This document shows, piece after piece, positions 23,616 to 34,629 of a DNA stretch of 64,000 nt. Position numbers and translations under genes: made by a program. The stretch is from contig OY986967.1 of assembly GCA_963920575.1 (NCBI GenBank), positions 4,323,869 through 4,387,868 of the forward strand, written 5' to 3'. Each line of letters opens with the position of its first letter. The first letter of the stretch is position 1. The stretch comes from Narthecium ossifragum (Eukaryota > Streptophyta > Magnoliopsida > Dioscoreales > Nartheciaceae). Under the pieces are notes generated by a model. That model ran no database searches and was not told the origin of the DNA. It worked only from the letters and a program-made list of their open reading frames with translations.

Positions 23616-24031
23616 TTTATATATATTTAAATCTGACATGGACCAATGAAAACACGCCAAGTGGCACATGTAATGATGATGATATCATCTCAAGTGGGAT
23701 AGTGGGGATGGTGATCGGATGGCCATGTCACGTCATGTGGAATGGCCATCCATGGTCATTTACTTGGCAGAATTTGAAGGATAATTTTGGCATTAAGTGG
23801 CTTTGGGGTCCGAAACTGCAAAAGAAGTTGGCATGGGGTCTCGGTCCGCTATTAGAGATCATCACGGGGCCTTTTAGGCAAAAAATCCGTTACTTTTGAC
23901 ATACGTAGGTGAGGTTAACAACATCATTTAGCTATAGTCTGCGTTTGGGGTCCGAGGAAGCACTGTAGCAAGCCTGCTAACTCAAATGGGCCTGAAATAA
24001 TAATGGCCGAATCAAAGATGGCCTTCCAAGA
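23616..24031 (+). repeat. 416-bp direct repeat, copy A, abutting the hAT left end
   Basis: Starts TTTATATATATTTAAATCTG and ends GATGGCCTTCCAAGA directly against the first base of the hAT (24032). It differs from copy B by about four substitutions and has the same length. It has no terminal inverted repeats of its own. Some phrases (TTTGGGGTCC, TGGGGTCTC) resemble the TIR of the MULE at 59809. Confidence 0.9.
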
Positions 24032-25884
24032 CAGGGGCGAAGCCAGAAAATTTTATAAAGGGGGGCAGAATGTACCTTAAGTAAATATTTGTTAAGACTC
24101 CATCAAATACAAATATCTTTAACAGTAACAATATTTATAGAACTAACTGCAATACTATGCGAGTAAAATGTAATTAATTGACCTCAAAAAGTTTTCCTTC
24201 AAGCATCCAAATGTCTGCAACATGCTACAATCTACACATAGAAAAATATGTCATCAAACAATGATAATATAAATACCTTAAAAAAGTGAAATCAATAGAA
24301 TAAATATTTCTTTACATAAAAATTACCTTTTATAATTGTCCTCGACGAGTTTTCATATTTTGAAACCGCTGGATGATTTTCTCATTGTCAATGCTATCAA
24401 AAACATTCCTTTCAATTGCACAAGCACAAACAATATCTTTTTGTATATCAGATGTCGTCAACTTCAAATTTTAAGGAGCATTTTTCAGAACAACACTTTC
24501 AATCTCTTTATTATTTTCAGCCAAAAATTGCAAAAGCTCTAAAAAATTCCCTCTGTTACTTGATTCATCTGATTCATCATGGCCACGAAAGGATAACCCT
24601 TGTCGAAGAAGTAACCGAATGCACTTGATGGATGCAGTCAAACGGATTCTATAATCCACCTTTGCTTGCTCTGATTGTTTATGGAGAAAAGTCTCAATAT
24701 GTTGATCTTGATTCAATAAATTTTGACACATTGTGTATGCTTGATTATGAGCACTGTTAGGGCCTCTTACGTGTATATGAAACTTTTCTTTTTTTTTTCC
24801 AATTTGTAAAACCATCAGTAATAAAAGCGTCACCGCCACCTTGCTCTCCAAAATCCGATTTAAAGAGATAACAATGCAAACAGAATGCAGCATCTTTTGA
24901 TACACTATATTCCAACCAACTTCCAAACTCATTGAACAAACAAGGATTGAACCTTCGATATGCATTTCCTACTTTTTTCTGAGGAAAAATATGTTGACGA
25001 GGTTGACAAGGCCCTTTTTGTAGATATGCCCTACGAATAGAATCACGATCCTTAAACGGATAGTCTGTAATCTTAGGTCGCAAACCAGGATCCGCTGGAA
25101 GATCTGCTAAGCTAATATCTGATGTAAGATTATGAGCTCTCTTGGCACTAGGTTCTGCTTCATTATGCCCAATATTTTCTACTGTAGGAGGTGATGGATT
25201 TGACTTTCTTTTAATTACAAATCTATCCATAATAGACTGTTTAAAGTAGAAGCAAATGTTAAGTGAGATAGAGATCACAATTGATCTAAAAGACATCTTA
25301 ATTAATAGAAAATCAGATGATAAAAACCAAGTAAATCATACAAACGAATCAACCAAAGCTACTAATCCAAAAGATTTAATGCTTGAAGTATCTCTTACCA
25401 GAAACTATGGAGGTAGAAACGTTGAAATCTACAACTCAATTGATAATTGATGAGGGCTTGAATAATTGAATAGTTGAATAGTTGCAGACTTGCGGTTGCA
25501 ATTGGTAGCTACCCCCTTGCCCTAATAGCTTAGCCCCCGTATGGCCGTATACACCTTAGATTAGAAACTAATAAAAAAAAACCCTAACGGGTCGGATCAT
25601 GAGTATTAGATGGATTAGTGCAGGCCATGGGCTCCGAGTTACATGGATAATTGGATATGGTATTCTTTTACAAGGACACATCTGGATCTGGATGTTATGT
25701 ACTATGAAGCACTGTAGACACAGATAGACATGTATAGATGACATCATGATTGATAGGTCCAATTAATTGATGTTTGCCCATAAAAAGACCACTGCATTCA
25801 TTGTAGGCTATTCTTTCATAAAAAATTTCCGAAAATTCAGGGGGGGCAGCTGCCCCCCCTTGCCCCTTAATAGCTTCGCCCCTG
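24032..25884 (-). mobile_element. hAT element, TTF zinc finger/DUF4371 type, deletion derivative
   Basis: Terminal inverted repeats CAGGGGCGAAGC / GCTTCGCCCCTG bound 1853 bp. On the minus strand a transposase starts at 25230 (MDRFVIKRKS) and contains a TTF-type zinc-finger region: GPCQPRQHIFPQK, RRFNPCLFNEFGSWLEYS and AFCLHCYLFKSDFG. A frameshift in an A-rich run near 24790 leads to NSAHNQAYTMCQNLL, the start of DUF4371. The catalytic core and hAT dimerisation domain are missing, so it is non-autonomous. There is no 8-bp target duplication at its ends (TTCCAAGA against TTTATATA). Confidence 0.85.
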
Positions 25885-26300
25885 TTTATATATATTTAAA
25901 TCTGACATGGACCAATGAAAACACGCCAAGTGGCACATGTAATGATGATGATATCATCTCAAGTGGGATAGTGGGGATGGTGATCGGATGGCCATGCCAC
26001 GTCATGTGGAATGGCCATCCATGGTCATTTACTTGGCTGAATTTGAAGGATAATTTTGGCATTAAGTGGCTTTGAGGTCCGAAACTGCAAAAGAAGTTGG
26101 CATGGGGTCTCGGTCCGCTATTAGAGATCATCACGGGGCCTTTTAGGCAAAAAATCCGTTACTTTTGACATACGTAGGTGAGGTTAACAACATCATTTAG
26201 CTATAGTCTGCGTTTGGGGTCCGAGGAAGCACTGTAGCAAGCCTGCTAACTCAAATGGGCCTGAAATAATAATGGCCGAATCAAAGATGGCCTTCTAAGA
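25885..26300 (+). repeat. 416-bp direct repeat, copy B, abutting the hAT right end
   Basis: Begins with the base right after the hAT terminal G (25884) and ends at 26300 before an A-rich stretch. About 99% identical to copy A by eye. See the separate finding on this arrangement. Confidence 0.9.
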
Positions 26301-26748
26301 AAAAAGACAAACAGGCTGTCCAACATCGTTCACCCCCGTTCCTGATTCCTAGCCAACCTCAAGTGTTGGACTAAAATATAAACAAAAAAAATTGTCTTCA
26401 GCCTAGGTACTGGTGTAAGCTTTTGTCTTGGTTTTTTCGGTTCAATGGGCGTTCACGTGATATTAGAGTTTAGGTTGAGTGATTTTACTTTATTGTACTT
26501 CAAGTTTTCTAGGATTAACGATTAGAATTAAAAGAAAATCCAGAGAAGGTTAGGCTCCTGCTAAGGCCACATTTCTGTTTCTTTAGAAACGACCTAAAGT
26601 GTTAAATTGAAATATGTATATAAATAAATATTCGGTCTAAATATTAGCATAAGCTTGTGGCCCAAGTTTTTTGGTTCGAGTGACTGGAGTTAACATGGTA
26701 CCGGTGTCGGAGTAGATGTTCTGAGTTTGAATTTCGAACTTATACTTT
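26301..26748. other. Intergenic sequence with decayed retroelement phrases
   Basis: No gene. Near 26690 there is AACATGGTACCGGTGTCGGAG, a degenerate form of the common plant retroelement phrase that includes the TGGTATCAGAG primer-binding site. Nothing else is supported. Confidence 0.4.
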
Positions 26749-27155
26749 GGGTACGTTTGGTTGTGGGATAGTCTATCCCGGGATTAGAGGGGATAGGGAT
26801 TGGTAACCTGGGATAAGTAGTGGGATATGTATGGTATTTTGTTAAAAAGTAGTGATAAATTAGTAATGTTTGGTTGAAAAAGTAGGGATAAAGTTGATGT
26901 GATTGGTTGAAAAGTAGGGATGATGAAGTAATGATTGGTTGAAAAGTGAAAAAGTAAGGATAAAGTTGATGTGATTGGTTAAAAAGTAGGGATGATGAAG
27001 TAATGATTGGTTGAAAAGTAGTGATAGAGTAGAGATAAAGTGGGGATAGGAATAGGGATAAAAATGGAGATTAGATGGTGTTTGGCTGCAATGCAGGGAT
27101 AAAATGGGTTTATCCCGGGATATGGATTTCCTATCCCCCAACCAAACGGGAAGTC
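26749..27155. mobile_element. MITE related to the Harbinger-type copy at 56155
   Basis: Begins GGGTACGTTTGGTTGTGGGATAG and ends near TATCCCCCAACCAAACGGG. The inside has several GATTGGTTGAAAAGTAGGGAT phrases, as in 56155-56558. The right terminus is mutated and I cannot define a clean 3-bp target duplication. Confidence 0.7.
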
Positions 27156-27386
27156 TTGTAGGATTAACAATCATTGCTAGATTATATTGTGCATATTGTG
27201 AAAGGACATGTCCTTACTTCGTCTTACATGTAACCTATTTGGCTCTTATTTGATATCACGAATTATATCCTATATAATTTAATTTTTAAATTAACTAGAT
27301 ATTGATATGCGAGGACTCATGATCATTCGAGCCCTGGGGATGTAGCTTGAGCTCATGTCAAGCAATCAGAACTCATGTGGTATCAG

Positions 27387-27757
27387 AAAGGGTGAGCAAA
27401 ACCGAACCGAACTCCTAGAACCGAACCGAACCGAACCGAACAATTCGGTTCGGTTTTTCGGTATATTTGGTTCGGTTTGTTTTTTTTTTTTGTTAAAAAT
27501 TCGGTATTTTGTTCGGTTTCGATTTTTATTTTTAAAATTCAAAACATACCGAAATTTTTAAAGTTATATACCTTATTTCGGTTTGGTTTTATATTGTAGA
27601 GTAAAAAACTACAAATTATTTCAATTTTTTCAGTTCGGTTCAGTTTTTAAATTAGTGTACCGAATTAATTCGGTTCGGTTCGGTTTTTAATTTAGTGCAC
27701 CGAAAAAATTTCAGTATTCGGTATTTCGGTTCGGTATTTACCGAATACTCACCCCTA
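27387..27757. mobile_element. 371-bp hAT-like MITE rich in AACCG motifs
   Basis: Flanked by 8-bp duplications with one mismatch, GGTATCAG (27379-27386) and GGAATCAG (27758-27765). Ends AAAGGGTGAGCA / TACTCACCCCTA. Inside are runs of AACCG and their complement CGGTT, so it can fold back. It sits inside the primer-binding-site motif of repeat R. Confidence 0.75.
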
Positions 27758-27894
27758 GGAATCAGGGCATATGTTTTAAATATACATTTGAGGCGTCTCA
27801 ATTGGCAAAGAAGATTACATTTTGGTCCCCATACTCCACTCTTTAAAGTGAGCATATGTTTTAGATTTTGCCTGGGCGATTGCTTGGTTCTTCG

Positions 27895-28818
27895 TAGGGA
27901 TGGCAATGGGTTGGGTTTCCCCGGTAACCCGCTTGACCCGCCCCGCTTGGTGCGGGGAAATGGGGCAATTATCGGGTTGGCGGGGCGGGCCGGACTAAAC
28001 GGGGCGGGTTAATCGTTGGGGCGGGGCGGGGATGGGTTTTGGTCAACCCACCCCGCTTTCGACCCGGCCCGGATATGATTTTTAGTAATTTAAAATTAGT
28101 TTTAATAATTTTATTCTAACTCTTGGATTTAGAACCGATGGCTGAGAAAGGTGTTGATATAAGAATAGCTAATATATTAGCTACCGACCACTTAGGCTTT
28201 ACATGGTCACAGACCCACGAGACTCATGACACATTGTTTTTCATTAGTTTATATTATAAAGGACTAAGGGATAAAAGTATAAAACTAATCCTTAACCCAG
28301 TAGCACCGAAACCACACCTAAGTCCTATTAAAGTTGTAGAGAGATTGGACTAACCAAATAAGATATATTAGTTTAACTGGTACTTTTCTTTTATTTTCTT
28401 TCACATGATACACATTGGAGCTTATCGATTTTAATTTTGAGCGGATCTAAAGTTAATTTTTTTTTTTTGAATTTGGGGTTCATTTTTACATTTTGTAATT
28501 GGCATGATCTTATTTAATGGGAACACTTGGAAGTTGAAAAATTATTATTTTTTTGAAACTATGTGGCGCTTGAAAGTTTACAATATTGTTTTACTTTATA
28601 TGATACTTAATAAATTTGTGATAAAATTATTGACGTTATTAACTTTTTCGAAAGAAAATGAGAATCATAAATGGGACGAGGCAGAGGTAGGGCGGGGACG
28701 AGGAAAATGTAGATGGGCGAAGATGGAATGAACTTCTTGCCCCGCAACGGGGCATGGGGTGGGGATGGGACAGAGTAAATTTTTTTTGGGGCGGGGACAG
28801 GGTGGGTTGCCATTCCTG
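27895..28818. mobile_element. 924-bp hAT-like MITE (GGGATGGCAA type)
   Basis: Perfect 8-bp target duplication GTTCTTCG at 27887-27894 and 28819-28826. TIRs TAGGGATGGCAA and, reversed, CAGGAATGGCAA. Subterminal sequence is very rich in GGGGCGGG/CCCGCC, as often seen with this end type in plants. A 76-codon frame at 28123-28353 (MAEKGVDIRIANILATDH) looks protein-like but is not recognised. Confidence 0.85.
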
Positions 28819-30959
28819 GTTCTTCGATTGGAATTGAATTTTCAAATATAAAGTCCATCCTTTAAATAATTATTTAAGATCAAGTGTAGGAACTCCTGAT
28901 TCTGCATCCGGATCCGATGGAATGTGACCTGAATCCGTTTCCAATTGCACGTCCAACAGATCGGATCAAGGGGTCTGATTCAAAAAATCAAACCAAGGGA
29001 CGATCACAGCCATTAAACCGACAACTAGGTCTTCTCTATAAACGGAGGAGCGTCTCTTCGCTAAGAGACGAGATAGCGAGACCCCAAGAAGGGTTTGGTA
29101 CCACCGAGAGGCGTTGCCCCCTTTCTTTGTCTCTCCGAAGCCTATTCTTAGGTGCTCTCCGTCTCTCTAATCGTTCCTCTCTCTCTCTCTCTCGCTCTCT
29201 CTCTCTATCTTCTATGGAGGCGATGAAGAAAGCTTATGTTAGGCATCGGCTAGGTCGGTGTCTCTCAGACTATAAAGAGCCCTTCTTGCTCTACTTGGAT
29301 TTGCATTTCTTTGATCTTTCCTCTCTCCCGATCAAGAATTGGTGGGGCGGCAGCTTGGATGGCCGCGCTCCTACGAGCAGGCAACCGCTGCTGCTCTCCA
29401 TTGTGATTTAAGAGAGAGAGAGGGAGATGAGAAAGGTGCAGAGAGGAGCGAGAAGAGGTTCATTAAGGTCCCCCAGGGTTTGCTTGTGATGGATCAAAGG
29501 CGAATCTGAGCCTCTTCTTCTCCTTTCTCTCTATTTCTCTTCTTGTTCTCTAGTTTTTCTGTTATTTATTTATTTATTTGTTGATATTCTTTAGCTTTCT
29601 TATGCTTTATCTTCCCCTTTTTCTTATTTCTTTGAATTCTCAAATTTCTGAAAGAATATTTACGAAAGAGTCGAAGAAAACAGAGAAATAATTTCCCTCA
29701 TTTTTTCAATTTTTTGTTAATGTTCTTTTCATATCCTTCGCTTTTTTCCCCCAATATTTGGTGTAAAATAGTCGGGCAGTTTCTTCAGGCCATTTAGATC
29801 TCGGAGCTATTCTGTTTCTTAAGCGGCATATCGGATCCGGGGCTTATACTACATGCTTCTTCTTCCTCTTCCTATTTAATTTCTTTTGTCAATATTGTTT
29901 AGATTTCCCATGTATTTTATTTCCTCTTTACTACTACTCTCTTTTCTTAAATTATTTTGTTAATTTGTTTTTACTTCCTTTTTTTCCCTCCCAATAAAAA
30001 TTCCTTAAGTTGATCTTGTTCTTCCTACATTTTCTTTTGTCTTTTCGCCTCTTTTTAAGGAATTTTTTTAAATAATAATGTTTTAATAAAATATTATTAA
30101 AATATATATGTTCAGAAAGTATTTACGAGAATATGCCTCCCTCAACGTGACTGTTGGGCTTTTAAATGCTGGTCTTAGAACAGTTAGTTAGAATTATAGT
30201 CGAGTTAATAAAGATGTAACTTTGAATTATATCGTAATAAAACCATAAGCTCTTCCACTCCTCACGAGCCCAAAGGCAGTCCTAGTAGGCTTAATTGGAC
30301 TACGAGTGCCTACACACTATTATTTTATTCCACTGTCTGTGTATAAACATTCAATCACATGTTTTCAATAATTAACAAACTACTCAACTACCCAATACAT
30401 TTACCTCCACCCCATTCAAATCCAAACATAATTTTTTTATAAATTAAAACCATATGAAACAATCTACAATATTAACATCTCTAAATGGACATAAATAATA
30501 AAAAACAAACTTCAAAACGACAATTGAAGTACTATCATAATCTCTAAGTTTTTTTTCCTCTTTGCAACTATCTTCTTCTTCTTTGACGGTCCAACCTCCC
30601 CCCTCATAACACCGACATCGACATCATGTCTGGTGTGTCCCTCCGAATCCTCCTCTATTGTACCCATGACTGTATAGGATGATGATATATCTTGAGATAT
30701 GGACATGTTATAAGAGGTAGTATCCCCGGTAGTTTGCTACTGTGAAATGACAGGAGCTTCATCGCAAAATCGCAAATCTTCCATCATAAAGTAGAATTTC
30801 GATGCAAAATGATAGGCGAGCTCTTCTCCAGTACGGTCGCGACACACGTGGTAATTCTTCTAGGCAGTGTCATATTGTTAGTGACGATTTAAAATATTTG
30901 GTTAGATTAAAACAATGTAAAAATTAATTACTAACCAACAAATTATATATACCAACTTT

Positions 30960-32423
30960 CGCAACACGTGGCCGTTCGCTTGAAAGGCCATCATGTCCTC
31001 TAACATGGGCCTACTTATATACCGCCTTGTGACCCCCCAGTACCATTGCAAATATGGCATGGGATCATCGCCATAGTCCACTGCACTCTCAACGACGCTT
31101 TGGTACCTCTCCTGCCAGTGGACGATATACTAATCATGCGTAGTGACCCAGTCAGTAGTAACATTGCCTAGACGACCTACGCGTGACCGTCTCTTGATCA
31201 CAGGGGGTGGTATCTCGTCTTGCAGGCCAAATTGCTGCATCACCCGTTTTGCATGACGCATCTCAACAATTTCAAAACAGATGAGCGGCATATGGCTCCT
31301 CCTGTAGTGTAAAGGGGCTGGTAATAGTGCTTGATGTTGTGGTGTATATGGACACCATATAACCTACAAGTTTAAAGTACGAAGTCGGTTAGATTACAAT
31401 AACTTTAAATGATAACATAATCTTGGATAGTGAGCAATAATACCTGCGACGGTAACTACATATCTAACTGCTCCTTGTAGTAGACTAAGTGACGGCCATG
31501 TGGGTTCCCTCTACCGATGTGTGGTGCTGTCCATTTGCGTTGCTCATCAAGATTTAGATGCTAATGCTAACCTCACTTTAATATTAAAGAATTTCTTTAA
31601 ATAATCAAGCGTTCATATTGGGTGCGAAAAGGCCCTTAAGGATATGCCAATCCCTGGCCACGGTCTCCTCAGGGGTAGATAGCGGTGGCCATGGCAGTAG
31701 TTCAGGCCGCCTTATATGGAGGTGCTCCAATGACCATACGTGTGGAAGCAAATCCATGTTGGTATAGTATAAAATACTTGTAACAACTATATTATTAAGT
31801 AAACTATAAATCACCTGCAGCGGGTAAAGACACCAAGAGATCTCCTTTTTTCCCCTTCCTGAAGCTTTAGATAGCTCCCGAAAGAGACTTGCTAGGCAGG
31901 CCTCCCCCTAAGCGTACTATCCACATAGGTCCAAGTCACGCAACAAATGTAAGTACTTCAGATATACCAATATATGAAAGACAATGTTAGTTGAAATAAT
32001 AAATCAAGAAATGAAACACCGATATGCAATTATACTTACCCCAGACCCACTGACATCAGGTACTACTAAACAACCCAACACATATAGTATGTAGGCTTGT
32101 GTATCCTGATATACGAACTGGTCCATGGCATTCGGTCCAACATATCCAAAAGTAGTGTGTGGCCATGATAACTCAAACATAGCCGGTCGACCCTCCGTAG
32201 GTACAATATCAAGCAAGTCTAAGCATGTCTCATGCAAAATTAAAGATGTGCTCCTTGAAACTACCTCCCCGTCAATAGGTAACCCCATCAGTATCCCGAT
32301 ATCTTGCAATGTGATTGTCATCTCCCCATGGTGCAGGTGGAAAATAGTAGTCTCTAGACGCCACTGCTCCACTAGTGTTGTGATCAGGCACGGATCAAGT
32401 CGAATCGGCAGTAGTCTATTCAT
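30960..32423 (-). pseudogene. Plant mobile domain (PMD, MAIN-like) gene remnant
   Basis: Minus-strand pieces in order: LITTLVEQWRLETTIFHL, MTITLQDIGILMGLPIDG and LSWPHTTFGYVG (32423-32004); then SLEHLHIRRPELLPWPPLS (~31740); then EIVEMRHAKRVMQQFGLQ, DEIPPP, GRLGNVTTDWVTTHD, a stop, and YIVHWQERY (31290-31100). This is the PMD-C layout shared by MAIN/MAIL proteins and so-called PP7 long form proteins. Introns or gaps and at least one stop break it. Confidence 0.7.
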
Positions 32424-33061
32424 AACATAAAACCCATAGCGTCGAAATAAGTCTATCTAATGTTCATCCACAATCTGCCAGGACTGTAGACGTAATGAAT
32501 GCTCCGTCACTTAGGACTGAGGTTGTCATTATCATGTTTGTACAACACGAAAGTTTGCTATAAGATAGGCAAGTTGAAATATTAAACTCAATAACGATAG
32601 CTTTCATGAAATTGATATTTACCTCGCCATCCCAAACCGCCGTAGAACGATGATTATTCTGGTCCCAAAGTACGTCTTGAGAAGTCGGACCATGCTCACC
32701 CTCCTATGACCTCAGGTCAAAGGCCCCCACGTGGGCCATCTTGAGCTTGTTGCATGTAGAAGGTAGATTTTAGTAACTTAGTATATAGTCGTAAACGAAT
32801 GATACATGCAGTTTACAAAGAAATCTATTTTTAGTACGATGATGAGATAAGTATCATTACTTGTGTATCAAGGCTGGGTAACAGCTCGTGACATATAGCT
32901 CTGTTATGGCCCCTTTTCTTGCACCTGCTTCTTGCATCTGATGCACCTTATATATTGTAGTCATTTCCCTACATCCATTCCATTACACAACCTTGTACTC
33001 CTCGGACGTCCCGATGGCCTCGCACATGTGGGGGCAACAATGTGTACTTTTTGACTATCGG

Positions 33062-33568
33062 CTATTGTTGACATCCGTGAATGTGGTGGAAATGAATTGC
33101 ATATGCTTGTCTGTACTTGCTTGAGGAGTAAAATGGTGAAATGAAATCATATGCCGAGACTCTAATCGACATGTCACCGTATACGGCTAGAACGTGCGGA
33201 CATGGATACAAGATCATCAGAAATTGTCCGCAACCGCATGTCTCTTCCTTTTCGAATAATTTGATAGTAAATGTATCCTCATGTCGTTCTATGATAGTGT
33301 GTTTGCCACCATCAAATGATTGCACTTGATATGATTGGGTGAGTATACAATGCTTGTGTGGTATATCTTCAACAAGCGGTGTCACCTCGCCACTCATTGC
33401 TTGGCCCACCCGGCGACGACTTGTGAAGAGTTTATTCATTCTTTCAAAGGTAGTTGCCACCAATGCCTTGATAGCTATACCCCGTGCACCTTTGAAAACA
33501 TTATTCAAACGTTCAGACCAATTGGTAATCATTGCGCTGAACCGTTTGTTATCATCGTGAGACAACAC
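33062..33568 (-). pseudogene. MULE transposase C-terminal part with SWIM zinc finger
   Basis: NWSERLNNVFKGARGIAIKA and TFERMNKLFTSRR match the segment after the DDE domain in plant MURA proteins. ETCGCGQFLMILYPCPHVLA is the SWIM CxCx(n)CxH signature used for DNA binding. The frame opens at 33568 but the catalytic domain that should precede it is missing. Confidence 0.82.
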
Positions 33569-33705
33569 CCAAGTTTCTGACGGCTATGATGTTTGATGTC
33601 CGAATATGGGAGCATCATAAGACCCAAGAGAGACGCCATCTTCTTTATGGTCTCCTCGTTGTGGTAGGCATGTAAATTTGTCAAATGCCGTATCATCCTT
33701 TATCT

Positions 33706-33945
33706 CTACGCCACAATACATGTTTCTCCCATTGGATATCTACAAGTTATGCCAATGTAGAAATACTTTGTATTATACCCAGTTAAATCAAACATTAGAT
33801 CCTTCAAGTCCGCATAACTTGCATTCGTTTGTATCTTAGTAAGTTTCATTCGACGATATATGTACTCAATATCACCCGCGTTACCCTTTAATTCCACATT
33901 TCCGTCCATCTGACATAATAGTGGGATAATGCCTAAATCCATCAC
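33706..33945 (-). pseudogene. MURA N-terminal domain fragment
   Basis: The 79-codon frame contains MDGNVELKGNAGDIEYIY and SYADLKDLMFDLTGYNTKY, similar in form to the N-terminal domain of plant MuDR transposases, where a query-like beta segment is followed by a short helix. It is separated from the SWIM part by only ~140 bp, so about 400 residues have been deleted. Confidence 0.6.
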
Positions 33946-34629
33946 TATATATAATAGAAATTAGCACCTAATATGAGCCAATTAGAAAAAAATTACAAGT
34001 TAATAGTAAAAAATCATATTGAAAATAGATTTCATACAATCTTATTAAATTAATCTTAAAAACATAGAAAGTCTTGGACACATTTTAGTCCTAATCACAT
34101 AGATATCAAAATCAAAGGAAATATAAAACCTAGATTTGAAAAACTCAAAGGAAAGTGGAGCCTTAGATAAAATTTCAAAAGAAAAACTCACTTGAAGAGT
34201 AGGACAGAGATCCAATGAGATTTTCTTAAAGTTTGGAGGAGTTCCGCCGACTAAATCGCCGGAAAATCACTCTCGATGAGTGAGGAAACGGAGAAGAGTG
34301 GAGGTGCGGTCAGGTGGGAAAGAGAGGTAGGGCCGGCGGAGAAGGAAGAAGGGGAATGGTGTGTTGAGGTTATTTCATTAGAGATGTGAGATAAAGTTAC
34401 ATCTTGTTTAATAAAGCCGTAACTTCATGATACGTTTTATCATGCACTCAAGTAAATTCCAAATTTGGAAGGTTTGGTGCCTACGACAAATTGGAATTTG
34501 GAGTTACGGTTCTATAGGGGGGCAATTAAAAAAAGAACGGACACGCTGACGTGGACATGGAGAGGCATATCACTATAAACCTATAGGCATATCACCCTTT
34601 TATTTAGGTCTTGTTAGTCTCCGATTAAT

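Larger units (their letters stand above)
27183..30118 (+). repeat. Repeat family R, copy 3, with two nested MITEs
   Basis: Parallels 12108-12650 plus 15066-16205 but lacks the Pack-MULE and carries two hAT-like MITEs instead (27387-27757, 27895-28818). It has the primer-binding-site motif split by the first MITE, the TATA box (TCTATAAACGG near 29035), TC-rich sequence, and an open frame from ATG 29214 starting MEAMKKAYVRHRLGRCLSDY. At its right end, as in copy 2, it runs into MULE-end sequence, so R and the MULE were copied together at least once. Confidence 0.65.
30119..34582 (-). mobile_element. MULE carrying a plant mobile domain gene, coding part decayed
   Basis: The left end (TACGAGAATATGCCTCCCTCAACGTG) and the reversed right end (GTGATATGCCTCTCC...CACGTCAGCGTG) are imperfect inverted repeats; I could not fix the exact ends or a target duplication. 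On the minus strand, in order: a MURA N-terminal fragment, a SWIM zinc finger, the MULE tail motif GRPRSTRLCNGMD (about 32990), then a PMD/aminotransferase-like reading frame with stops. The DDE catalytic region is absent. Joining of MULE transposase and PMD genes is known in plants. Confidence 0.7.
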
